Shown here: piece by piece, positions 53,768 to 61,339 of the stretch | Layout: each line of letters begins with the position of its first letter | Position numbering within the stretch: position 1 is the stretch's first letter | Assembly (NCBI RefSeq): GCF_017876495.1 | Contig: NZ_JAGIOB010000001.1 | Span: 4,092,001 to 4,156,000, forward strand | Reading direction: 5' to 3' | Length of the DNA: 64,000 nucleotides | Origin: Microlunatus capsulatus | Lineage (GTDB): Bacteria; Actinomycetota; Actinomycetes; Propionibacteriales; Propionibacteriaceae | Notes under the pieces: model-generated | Told to the model about the DNA's origin: nothing | Seen by the model: only the letters and a program-made list of their open reading frames with translations | Databases searched by the model: none | Program-made: the position numbers and the translations under genes

Positions 53768-54658
53768 TCACTGGCGGACCCAGGGCGTGCAGCCGTTGGT
53801 CTCGAACGCGCCGTCAGACTTACTGATGGTTACCACCGCGGATCCTTCCGTGATGTTGTTGGCGATGATGCTGTCAGCTTCGCCGGTGTCGTCTTTGAGT
53901 CGAGCCCAGTAACAACTGCTGCCATCCGACGCTCGCGCCTTGTAGCGACCAGGTCGGATGTCGTCGTTAACGATGAAGGTGCCCTCACCGATCGTCGCTG
54001 CCTCGGTTGACTCGCGACTACTAGCCTGGTCGCTTCTACTCGTTGAGGGTTGTTGAGCAAGCCTGTCTGCGTCCCAAACGGCCTTATCGCCGACCCCGTT
54101 CTCATAAGTGACCTCGCCGATGTCACTCCTACTTCGGAAGGGGATCCATCCCGAAGCGCAGTCTCCCACCGCATACGTGTCGGTCTTCGGGAACAACTTC
54201 CGGGGCGTCGCGGCGCCAAGCTGCGCATCAAGGGTGCTGTCGCCGGCTCGCACCGACCACGGATCCCAACTGATGCGCGTCCGATCTCCCTGCGGGTTCG
54301 GCGGCAAGCTTCGGACGCACACGGTTGCTAGTACCGCAACCTGAGTGCTTGAAAGTCGGTCGACCTGGCTTACCGCCACCTTGAAGTGCTTGAAGACGGC
54401 GCTGCTGCCAGGACTCGCCGCTCTCCGAGGGTCAGCCTTCTTCTTTGTGCTCGGTTTGGGAGAGGCAGGGGGTGACACTGTCGTGGAGGCGGGTGTCTGC
54501 TGCTGAGCGCGCTTCGAACTTGGGGACGGTGCCGCTTCCGGCGTTTCAACGCTCGCTGCGACGCATCCGGTCAGGCTGATAGTGGTCAGCAGGCCGAAGC
54601 CCGCCAGGCGGGCGACTACCCATCGGCGCTGTCGGGGCGTCATTCCCGGTGACTTCAC
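53768..54658 (-). CDS. Cassette gene: predicted lipoprotein
   Basis: The 296-residue precursor has a lipoprotein signal with lipobox LTGC (Cys near residue 32), then a long Pro/Ser/Thr/Lys-rich linker and a beta-rich domain. The C-terminal 80 residues (GEGTFIVNDDIRPGRYKARA, CYWARLKDDTGEADSIIANN, VVTISKSDGAFETNGCTPW) match the small repeat-like domain found in many actinobacterial exported proteins. It would sit on the outer face of the membrane. TAGCGT lies 6 nt before the GTG start. Confidence 0.78.
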   Translation of the reverse strand: MKSPGMTPRQRRWVVARLAGFGLLTTISLTGCVAASVETPEAAPSPSSKRAQQQTPASTTVSPPASPKPSTKKKADPRRAASPGSSAVFKHFKVAVSQVDRLSSTQVAVLATVCVRSLPPNPQGDRTRISWDPWSVRAGDSTLDAQLGAATPRKLFPKTDTYAVGDCASGWIPFRSRSDIGEVTYENGVGDKAVWDADRLAQQPSTSRSDQASSRESTEAATIGEGTFIVNDDIRPGRYKARASDGSSCYWARLKDDTGEADSIIANNITEGSAVVTISKSDGAFETNGCTPWVRQ

Positions 54659-54767
54659 AGGAGGACGCTACGGGCCCCAGCTCGTCCGCGCGGACGAAAC
54701 GGCGCTTCTCGATCTAGGCAGACAGCTCCAGGCTGAGGCGCCTCGGCGGCATCGCGGGGCATGCGCG

Positions 54768-54825
54768 CAAGCCGACTCTCGTGCGCAGCAGGTCAGTGGT
54801 CGACCCTCGTGCGCGACGCACCGAA
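54768..54825 (+). repeat. Cassette repeats, two units
   Basis: CAAGCCGACTCTCGTGCGCA and GTCAGTGGTCGACCCTCGTG then CGCGACGCACC (gene-proximal variant). Confidence 0.85.
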
Positions 54826-54907
54826 GTACCCACATCCGGTGCAGACGCCGGAATTAGCCGCGCCTCTGCTGTGACGACAACCCTGCCGTCGGTTGGGTCC
54901 AGGGCGA

Positions 54908-54913
54908 TAGGTT
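54908..54913 (+). promoter_or_regulatory. Leaderless -10 element of the proline iminopeptidase
   Basis: TAGGTT ends 6 nt before the ATG at 54920, the spacing for transcription starting at the initiation codon. Confidence 0.6.
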
Positions 54914-54919
54914 CCGGGA

Positions 54920-55879
54920 ATGCCGCATCCCCGGATCGAGCCGTATGCCTCGGGACTGCTGACGGTTGACGACGGTGACCAGATCTACTGGGAGACCTCG
55001 GGCAACCCAGACGGCAAGCCTGTCCTTCACCTGCACGGCGGACCCGGTAGCGGCCTGGGACGCGGGGGCTACCGGCGCAACTTCGACCCGGAAAGACACC
55101 TCATCATCGGCATCGACCAGCGGGGCTGCGGGCGCAGTCGCCCCCGGGCCATCGAGGCACTCGACCGGTTGCACCTCAACACCACTCAACGACTGATCCG
55201 CGACCTTGAGGCAGTCCGGCAGCATCTGCAGGTCGACTCCTGGCTGGTGACGGGAGTGTCGTGGGGGTCGACGCTGGCACTCGCGTACGCGTTGGCGGTT
55301 CCGGCGAGGGTTACGCAGTTAGCGCTCGTGGCCGTGACCACCACCAGCCGGGAAGAGACGCAGTGGATCACCGAAGGCGTGGGGCGGATCTTTCCGGAGG
55401 CCTGGGACCGGTTCGATCGGGCATCCGGCCGTCGCGGCGGTGAGCGGGTCGTGGAGGCGTACGCGCGCAGGCTGGCCGGGGCTGACCCGGCAGATCGAGC
55501 GCAGGCCGCTCTCGACTGGGACGAGTGGGAGAGCACGCACATCTCGCTCGATCCGCTCTGGACCCCCGACCAGCGACGCCCCGACCCCGTGCAGCGGGAG
55601 ACGTTCGCCACGCTCGTGACCCACTACTGGGCCAATGACGCCTTCCTCAGCGGTGACGCCGCCATCCGCCGACGGGTCAGCGAGATCGGACACATCCCGG
55701 CCGTGCTCATCCACGGACGGCACGACGTCAGCGGACCCGCGATTACACCCTGGCAGCTCCACCAACAGTGGCCGGCCAGCCGGCTGATGATCGTTGAATC
55801 CGAAGGACACGGGGGCCCGGAGTCGATGGAGCAACTGCGCTTGGCGGTTGACGCTTGGTCCGCGACCACCCAGCCCTAG
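54920..55879 (+). CDS. pip: Cassette gene: proline iminopeptidase
   Basis: The 319-residue alpha/beta hydrolase removes N-terminal proline from peptides. HGGPGSG (residues 39-45) forms the oxyanion loop, DQRGCGRS is family-specific, the nucleophile is Ser114 in GVSWGST, and the Asp/His partners lie in HGRHDVSGP and SEGHGG. The family usually has GGSWGS around the serine; here it is GVSWGS. Length matches. It is the only gene in its cassette and has its own leaderless promoter. Confidence 0.92.
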   Translation: MPHPRIEPYASGLLTVDDGDQIYWETSGNPDGKPVLHLHGGPGSGLGRGGYRRNFDPERHLIIGIDQRGCGRSRPRAIEALDRLHLNTTQRLIRDLEAVRQHLQVDSWLVTGVSWGSTLALAYALAVPARVTQLALVAVTTTSREETQWITEGVGRIFPEAWDRFDRASGRRGGERVVEAYARRLAGADPADRAQAALDWDEWESTHISLDPLWTPDQRRPDPVQRETFATLVTHYWANDAFLSGDAAIRRRVSEIGHIPAVLIHGRHDVSGPAITPWQLHQQWPASRLMIVESEGHGGPESMEQLRLAVDAWSATTQP

Positions 55880-55881
55880 TA

Positions 55882-56012
55882 ACCAAGCCTCGTGCGGGGC
55901 ACGTCAGTGGTCGACCCTCGTGCGGAGCACGTCAGTGGACGACCCTCGTGCGGAGCACGTCAGTGGACGACCCTCGTGCGGGGCACGTCAGTGACCGACC
56001 CTCGTGCGGGAC
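55882..56012 (+). repeat. Tandem cassette repeats, five cores
   Basis: Cores start at 55889, 55917, 55945, 55973 and 56001, exactly 28 bp apart; the last reads GTGCGGGACCGC, the start of the triplicated cassette. Confidence 0.95.
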
Positions 56013-56021
56013 CGCTTGCGC

Positions 56022-56333
56022 TCAGCTGGTGCGACGACGAAGCACCTCAGTGATCGCGAGGCAGACCGCGGCGAGAACTGTGGAGGCAGCGAGGAAGGGA
56101 AGCCAGACCAAGAGCGGATCTGGCTTGTTCCGAAGGAGAAGACCAACGGCCAGGCAAACGGCAGCAGCGACGGTCGTCAGCAGCCAGTAACGTCGGCTCC
56201 CGTCCAGCCCCCTACCTGTGCGGTAGCTGAAGGCAACAGCTAGTGCAGCTAGCAAAGCCGCCAGGACAAGAGCGACGCCGACACCTCCGCCGAAGGCAGC
56301 GGAGAGCAGGCCACCGATGAATGCGCCGAGCAT
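56022..56333 (-). CDS. Cassette gene: three-helix membrane protein, copy 2 of 3
   Basis: The encoded 103 residues are identical to those at 43750-44061. The whole 498-bp cassette is copied; the only difference I found by eye is one base just upstream of the start codon (CCGTTGG versus CCATTGG). Confidence 0.7.
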   Translation of the reverse strand: MLGAFIGGLLSAAFGGGVGVALVLAALLAALAVAFSYRTGRGLDGSRRYWLLTTVAAAVCLAVGLLLRNKPDPLLVWLPFLAASTVLAAVCLAITEVLRRRTS

Positions 56334-56480
56334 CAGGCCATTGGCTACAGCGAGGGCCAGACGGAGCCCGCTACGGTCACGGCTACTAGTTCCGGTTACG
56401 GAAGCAGTATGAGCGAGGCCTCAGCGGACCGGGGACGCTTCGCGTATCGGGGCGAAGGACACCACCATGCTGGTATCGCG

Positions 56481-56521
56481 CAGTAGCCGACCCTCATGCG
56501 GAGCACGTCAGTGGACGACGG
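56481..56521 (+). repeat. Cassette repeat after copy 2
   Basis: CAGTAGCCGACCCTCATGCG then GAGCACGTCAGTGGACGAC; it leads straight into the stop codon region of the GNAT gene. Confidence 0.85.
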
Positions 56522-56522
56522 C

Positions 56523-57089
56523 CTACCGGGACACCTCGCGCAGGAACTGTCTGCAGACGTATACGCGGTCGAACTGGGAGCGGAGCTCGGTCTCGTGCTC
56601 GATGCTCGCGTGGGAGAACGCGAGCACCGGCGGCGTTAGCGGCGGCGGTGCTGTGAAGCCGGCATCGGTGCTGTCGCCGTCCTTGTAGACGTGGAGGTAG
56701 CGGTACGCCTCGCGGAAGCCCTGCAGCTGGTACCAGTTGAGGGCGGCATGGTCTTCCCGGGTCCACGCGTCCAGGGTGGTCACGTGATCGGGCAGTTCGT
56801 CGATTGCGGCGGCCAGCAAGCGTGATGCGATGCCCCCACGTTGATGGTCAGGGTGCACGGCGATGGAGTCGATGGTGGCGGCGCTGTCGTCGATCTCGAT
56901 GTCGATGAGGCCGACGACTTGGCCGTTCAGGTCGGCGACAAGGCGGATGGCGGGCAACTCGAAGCTGGTGCGGACGGTGTGAACGTCGTCGTAGTAGCAG
57001 GTGTCGAAGAACGACAGCAGCCGGCAGAGCAGCCATTCGCGCTCGTCAGCGGGCTGGTAGGGACGGATCGTGAGAGGGGTGGCGGACAT
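56523..57089 (-). CDS. Cassette gene: GNAT-family N-acetyltransferase
   Basis: The 188-residue acetyl-CoA-dependent transferase has the GNAT core: IDSIAVHPDHQRGGIASRLLAAAI (motif A with Q/R-x-x-G-x-G/A as QRGGIA) and ALNWYQLQGFREAYRYLHV (motif B). Acceptor unknown. ATG start with AGGAGA 3 nt away. A decayed relative of its 5' end lies at about 36.99-37.11 kb, outside the main array. Confidence 0.88.
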   Translation of the reverse strand: MSATPLTIRPYQPADEREWLLCRLLSFFDTCYYDDVHTVRTSFELPAIRLVADLNGQVVGLIDIEIDDSAATIDSIAVHPDHQRGGIASRLLAAAIDELPDHVTTLDAWTREDHAALNWYQLQGFREAYRYLHVYKDGDSTDAGFTAPPPLTPPVLAFSHASIEHETELRSQFDRVYVCRQFLREVSR

Positions 57090-57240
57090 AGTTCTCCTGG
57101 TGGCGCTGGAGGTAGTGCGCGCAAGGACGCTCGAGGTTGCGAGGTCACGCCCGGGCGAGGTTCACAGCCTCACGGTAACCAGCGATCGGCGACCGGGACA
57201 GCTTGGGTGGACTTCGAGGCGGAAGCTCTAGGGACGCATG

Positions 57241-57265
57241 CAGTGGCCGAGCCTCGTGCGAGACC
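57241..57265 (+). repeat. Cassette repeat, single unit
   Basis: CAGTGGCCGAGCCTCGTGCG then AGACC; one gene-proximal core between the GNAT cassette and the gyrase A-like cassette. Confidence 0.75.
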
Positions 57266-57317
57266 TTGCTGAGCGTCGGTGGGAGGGGTTGACCGGCGCC
57301 TCGGTGGGTTCGGATGG

Positions 57318-58319
57318 CTAGGTGACGAGGGCGGTGAGGGCTTTCAGGCCGGTGCTGTCGCCGGCATCCCAGCTCGCGATGAGGGTGGCTAGGGGTGCCG
57401 GGAGGAGGGCGTCAAGAGTGCGTCGGGCTGAGGTGGCGGCCAGCAGCCACGCGTGGGCCTCTTCAGGGTCGGCGTCGGGCCGGAGTAGGGCGAGTACACG
57501 GACTCCGCTGCGGTCGGACTCGTCTCGTACGTCGATGACAGGTGCCGCCGGCCTTAGTGCGAGGTGCGGCTCGCCAGAGAGGTAGCGACGAGGCATCGAC
57601 GATTCACCGTCGTGGGGTTGAGTCCGTCCGGCGAGTTCGTTGACGAGGTCGTTGATGGCGACACCGTAGGGGGTCTCGGTGATGATGACGCGGTCACCGC
57701 CTGGGTCAGGATGAGGCCCGGTGCTGAGGTGCCAACCGCCTTCAGTGGACGAAGGGGCTGGCGGCGGTCGCATCGGCTTTTGTTGCATCCGTTCCGTGTG
57801 CACTGTCGAGGACAGGGTCACTTGGACGAGCCGGCCGGCCGCTAGCCCGTTGAGGTCGCCCGACACCCTTCCGCCGGTTGGTGGGGCCGGTGCCAAATTC
57901 ACTGGGTCACGGTCCCGCAGGGCTCCGAGCATGGCTTGGGGCAGATAGGGCGGTTGCAGCCCGCCGCGGTACCAGCTGCCATCGACCAGACCCAAAGGGA
58001 CAGGACCTAGCAAGCCATTCTCGGCGGCGATCGCTAGCTCTCCGTAAGGGCTGAGGCTGATCTCGGTGTAGTCCCAGCCAGCAGGCGGGTCGCCGGCTTG
58101 GCTGCCCCAATTTCCGTGGCCGGTGAGAAGGGGAAGATGTCGGCGCCAGGGGGCGATGAGGTCCTGCACCATGGTTAGTGCTGCGCGTGGGCCGATGAGC
58201 CCAGCCCGGTCGAGAGCGTGCAGGAGAAGGTGTGTGCGGACCGGCTGTGAGTCTGCAGTCTGAGCAACCAGACGCAATACCTCAACCTCAACTTCGAGTA
58301 AACCCGTTCTCCCGCTCAT
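57318..58319 (-). CDS. Cassette gene: truncated DNA gyrase A-like protein
   Basis: The 333-residue protein matches the breakage-reunion core of type IIA topoisomerase A subunits. LPLLTGHGNWGSQAGDPPAG aligns with the GyrA region [20 protein letters not shown], and Tyr84 in WDYTEISLS sits at the catalytic tyrosine of RYTEIRL, but the preceding catalytic Arg is Asp83. VIITETPYGVAINDLVNELA and DVRDESDRSGVRVLALLRPD match later GyrA blocks. The first part of the winged-helix domain and the whole C-terminal pinwheel are missing, and no GyrB partner is nearby. Likely not a working topoisomerase alone. ATG 58319 (MSGRTGLL) preferred over one 11 codons earlier. Confidence 0.78.
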   Translation of the reverse strand: MSGRTGLLEVEVEVLRLVAQTADSQPVRTHLLLHALDRAGLIGPRAALTMVQDLIAPWRRHLPLLTGHGNWGSQAGDPPAGWDYTEISLSPYGELAIAAENGLLGPVPLGLVDGSWYRGGLQPPYLPQAMLGALRDRDPVNLAPAPPTGGRVSGDLNGLAAGRLVQVTLSSTVHTERMQQKPMRPPPAPSSTEGGWHLSTGPHPDPGGDRVIITETPYGVAINDLVNELAGRTQPHDGESSMPRRYLSGEPHLALRPAAPVIDVRDESDRSGVRVLALLRPDADPEEAHAWLLAATSARRTLDALLPAPLATLIASWDAGDSTGLKALTALVT

Positions 58320-58410
58320 CTGCACACGCTCGAACGCACCTCGCGCGGGCATCCGGTGGTCGACACGCCTGCGATCGCGAGAGTCGAGGTCAGTATCGGC
58401 TCAGGCGCGG

Positions 58411-59091
58411 TCATCGTGTCTGCCGACGGATGGTGTAGCGGGTGGCCAGGTGACGGGCCAAGACTGGCGTCGCTGCGAAGGCTGCGGCGGTGGTGATGGC
58501 CATGACTTGGATGAAGGGTCCCTCGGTGTCGGAGATGGTGGCGATGATGATGTCGAGGACTAGCGCTGTGATCGCGCCGACGGGCAGCAGGGCGAACAGC
58601 CAGCGCGCGGTGGACGCCGCACGGGGGTCGCCTCCACGGTGGAGTGCTGCCCAGCAGGCCAGTGGGGCGAGCAGCCAGGAGACGATGGTTGAGTTGATGA
58701 CGACGGCCAGCCAGATGGCGGTGCTGGTGATGAATGGTGCGCCGGGGACGACGGTTTGGACCGTTTGGTCGGTGATGATCACTGCAGAACCGACCAGCAC
58801 ACTGACCAGAGTGAGTGGGGTCAGCAACCCGATTCGGAGGGCCCGCCCGGACGCCTGCTGCTCGTGGGCCCATTGCCGCAACGTCGTTGTCGGGTCGTCG
58901 CCGAGGACGGTTGAGGGCTGTTGACCGGCATCGGCTGCGGCGACCAGCTCGGCGTGCAGCTCGTCGCTGAGGCGGCCGCGGTCGCCTGCGAGGACACCGG
59001 CTCTGCGCCATGTGCGCCTGGCTCGGCGCAACAGTGGCCGCAGCGCCTGGTCGTTGACGGTGCGCGGCGGCGCCTGTTCCACAGTGGCCAT
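58411..59091 (-). CDS. Cassette gene: HAAS-type membrane protein
   Basis: The 226-residue protein has an N-terminal cytoplasmic region with RGRLSDELHAELVAAADAG, typical of HAAS domains that accompany PadR regulators, then four membrane segments (about residues 88-108, 123-145, 162-182 and 196-212). It begins 25 bp after the PadR gene on the same strand. The pair PadR plus HAAS usually forms a self-contained regulatory module of unknown signal. Confidence 0.78.
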   Translation of the reverse strand: MATVEQAPPRTVNDQALRPLLRRARRTWRRAGVLAGDRGRLSDELHAELVAAADAGQQPSTVLGDDPTTTLRQWAHEQQASGRALRIGLLTPLTLVSVLVGSAVIITDQTVQTVVPGAPFITSTAIWLAVVINSTIVSWLLAPLACWAALHRGGDPRAASTARWLFALLPVGAITALVLDIIIATISDTEGPFIQVMAITTAAAFAATPVLARHLATRYTIRRQTR

Positions 59092-59116
59092 GCGTGGTCT
59101 CCTGACCGGGTAGGGG

Positions 59117-59470
59117 CTATGAACCCAAGTTGGGGGAGGGCGGGGACTGGCAGAGGACGCGGTCGACCGCTGCGGTGATTGACTCCCACTCGAGGTGACC
59201 TTCAACAAGAACTCGTCGGCCCTCGGCGGTGAGGGCGTAGTACTTGCGTGCCGGTCCCCGCTCGGAGGGGCGCAGCTCGGTCTTCACCAGTCCCTGACGC
59301 TCGAGACGGGCGAGCAACGGGTAAACCGAGCCCGGCGCCACTGGTAGCCCGAAGGCGCCGAGGCGCTCGCTCAGCTCGTACCCGTAGACCGCGCGGTCAG
59401 TCAGAAGGGCTAGCAGGCAGAGGTCGAGCACTCCCCGAAGGACGAGGCTGCTGCGTTCGACCGATGCCAT
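59117..59470 (-). CDS. PadR-family transcriptional regulator
   Basis: The 117-residue winged-helix protein shows the PadR core (LRGVLDLCLLALLTDRAVYGYELSERLG, GSVYPLLARLERQGLVKTEL, RKYYALTAEGRRVL). It heads a minus-strand operon with the HAAS-type protein and the gyrase A-like gene. TACCTT lies 7 nt before the ATG (leaderless), and the palindrome at 59494-59510 overlaps the likely -35 region, indicating autorepression. Confidence 0.92.
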   Translation of the reverse strand: MASVERSSLVLRGVLDLCLLALLTDRAVYGYELSERLGAFGLPVAPGSVYPLLARLERQGLVKTELRPSERGPARKYYALTAEGRRVLVEGHLEWESITAAVDRVLCQSPPSPNLGS

Positions 59471-59493
59471 GCAGAGCAAGGTACCCTGCAGTA

Positions 59494-59510
59494 GTCTTGC
59501 AGAGCAAGAC
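59494..59510. promoter_or_regulatory. PadR operator candidate
   Basis: GTCTTGCAGAGCAAGAC is a perfect dyad (7-bp arms, 3-bp spacer) 24 bp before the PadR start; a half-site-like GCAGAGCAAG recurs at the start codon. Confidence 0.65.
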
Positions 59511-59525
59511 ATAACCTCGAAGAAC

Positions 59526-59594
59526 CTTCGTGCGGGGCAGGTCAGTGGGCGACCCTCGTGCGAAGCACGTCAGTAGCCGACCCTCGTGCGGGAC
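59526..59594 (+). repeat. Cassette repeats, three units
   Basis: CTTCGTGCGGGGCAGGTC, CTCGTGCGAAGCACGTC and CTCGTGCGGGACC; 28-bp steps, last one gene-proximal. Confidence 0.88.
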
Positions 59595-59603
59595 CGCTTG
59601 CGC

Positions 59604-59914
59604 TCAGCTGGTGCGACGACGAAGCACCTCAGTGATCGCGAGGCAGACCGCGGCGAGAACTGTGGAGGCAGCGAGGAAGGGAAGTCAGACCAAGAGCGGA
59701 TCTGGCTTGTTCCGAAGGAGAAGACCAACGGCCAGGCAAACGGCAGCAGCGACGGTCGTCAGCAGCCAGTAACGTCGGCTCCCGTCCAGCCCCTTACCTG
59801 TGCGGTAGCTGAAGGCAACAGCTAGTGCAGCTAGCAAAGCCGCCAGGACAAGAGCGACGCCGACACCTCCGCCGAAGGCAGCGGAGAGCAGGCCACCGAT
59901 GAATGCGCGAGCAT
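59604..59914 (-). pseudogene. Three-helix membrane protein cassette, copy 3, inactivated
   Basis: This is the third copy of the 498-bp cassette (59585-60081, 497 bp). Compared with copies 1 and 2 it has a one-base deletion in the third codon (GCGCCGAGCAT becomes GCGCGAGCAT), and a C-to-T change that turns a Trp codon into TGA (GAAGCCAGACC becomes GAAGTCAGACC). Either would destroy the protein. Confidence 0.8.
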
Positions 59915-60061
59915 CAGGCCGTTGGCTACAGCGAGGGCCAGACGGAGCCCGCTACGGTCACGGCTACTAGTTCCGGTTACGGAAGCAGTATGAGCGAGGC
60001 CTCAGCGGACCGGGGACGCTTCGCGTATCGGGGCGAAGGACACCACCATGCTGGTATCGCG

Positions 60062-60150
60062 CAGTAGCCGACCCTCATGCGGAGCACGTCAGTGGACGAC
60101 CCTCGTGCGGAGCACGTCAGTGGACGACCCTCGTGCGGAGCACCTCAACG
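60062..60150 (+). repeat. Cassette repeats, three units
   Basis: GCAGTAGCCGACCCTCATGC (end of copy 3), then GTCAGTGGACGACCCTCGTG twice; the last ends GCACCTCAACGG at the next cassette. Confidence 0.9.
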
Positions 60151-60236
60151 GCTGACCAGCTGCGGGAAGCGGCGTGGCTGCTGCGAGTGGTGCAAGAGCG
60201 TCAGAAATGTCAGTCAGAGGTGTCACGATTCTGGAC

Positions 60237-60803
60237 ATGACGGAGTCGCGCCCAACCCTCGACGAGCACCTGACGGGACCCGAGCTCCTGCGGTGGTACT
60301 GGCTCCGCAGCGAACTTGCGGCTCTGGCTCGATCGCTCAGGGTTCCGGCTCACGGAGGCAAGCACGAGCTCACGGCACGGCTCGTCGCTCATCTCGATCA
60401 CGGCAGTCCGCCCCCGCCGGCCCCACGTCGCCGACCCGCGCCGCCCGCGTTACCTGAACCACTCACCGCCGCCACGACTATCCAGGCCGGGCAGCGCTGC
60501 ACCCAGCAGCTGCGCCGCTACTTCACCGCCGTCCTCGGGCCCTCGTTCTCTTTCGACGCCGCCATGCGCGACTTCATCTCCGATGGGACAGGTCGGACCC
60601 TCGGCGACGCGATTACTCACTGGCACGCCACTCGATCGCGACCAGCGCCCCAGATTGGCAGCCAGTTTGAACTCAACGCCTTCATCAGAGACTGGCACCA
60701 CCAACACCCAAAGGGATCACGCGCTCATGCACTTACGGCGTGGCGCATCTACCGCGCGCTTCCTGTTGATGCTCGTCCATCGGCCGGGGCCGGCACGCCG
60801 TAG
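60237..60803 (+). CDS. Cassette gene: SAP-domain protein (DUF6434-like)
   Basis: The 188-residue protein has an N-terminal SAP-like helix pair (LLRWYWLRSELAALARSLRV, GGKHELTARLVAHL; residues about 12-55) expected to bind nucleic acid. A Pro/Ala linker follows and then a helical domain (QQLRRYFTAVLGPSFSFDAA, FELNAFIRDWHHQHPKGSRA) like that found with SAP in short bacterial hypotheticals. ATG 60237 (MTESRPTL) is preferred over an upstream frame start. Fills one cassette. Confidence 0.78.
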   Translation: MTESRPTLDEHLTGPELLRWYWLRSELAALARSLRVPAHGGKHELTARLVAHLDHGSPPPPAPRRRPAPPALPEPLTAATTIQAGQRCTQQLRRYFTAVLGPSFSFDAAMRDFISDGTGRTLGDAITHWHATRSRPAPQIGSQFELNAFIRDWHHQHPKGSRAHALTAWRIYRALPVDARPSAGAGTP

Positions 60804-60908
60804 GCCGACCCTCGTGCGGAGCACGTCAGTGACCAACCCTCGTGCGGGGCACGTCAGTGGACGACCCCCCGTGCGAGACGCGCATCAGCCGAAGCTCGTG
60901 CGGGACCG
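60802..60908 (+). repeat. Cassette repeats, four units
   Basis: TAGGCCGACCCTCGTGCGGA, GTCAGTGACCAACCCTCGTG, GTCAGTGGACGACCCCCCGT and CAGCCGAAGCTCGTGCGGGA; the third and fourth are gene-proximal variants separated by a few bases. Confidence 0.9.
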
Positions 60909-61024
60909 TGCAGCCATACGTCGCACCGCCGTGACCAGGCCGTCCGATCTGCGAGGCACGCAGGCGCAGGCCCGGACAGGGACGTGCATCCTGCCCAGCG
61001 CGCCACGTGCGCGAGCCTCTTCAG

Positions 61025-61339
61025 CTACTGCGTCTGAGGTCCGGAGCCCATTGCCTCGTCCCAGACCTCCTGCACCCGGCATCGGTACTTCCGCTTCTCG
61101 TCCTCGGTCAGTTCCCAAGGTTCCGGGATGTAGGCGTTCGCTGCCTCCTCCCAGGTGGGTGGCGGGAGCGTGCCGTCATCCATCAGGCTCTCGATTCGGC
61201 TATCGAGACGCCGGATCTCCAGACTGGCTTCCATCCCGGTGTAGGAGCGGGGCTGGTACTTCTCGCCAACCTTGAGGGTCATCTCCTCGATGGCCTGTAG
61301 CTGCCGCTTGGTAGCGGGGCCCTTCGGACTGCCCGTCAT
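61025..61339 (-). CDS. Cassette gene: small charged hypothetical protein
   Basis: The 104-residue protein is polar and helical (ATKRQLQAIEEMTLKVGEKY, ASLEIRRLDSRIESLMDDG, YIPEPWELTEDEKRKYRCRV). ATG start with a strong AGGAGGAGAGG site. The start overlaps the stop of a short upstream frame (ATGA). No family was recognised; ATKRQLQAI resembles the start of DUF3072-type domains. Confidence 0.6.
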   Translation of the reverse strand: MTGSPKGPATKRQLQAIEEMTLKVGEKYQPRSYTGMEASLEIRRLDSRIESLMDDGTLPPPTWEEAANAYIPEPWELTEDEKRKYRCRVQEVWDEAMGSGPQTQ

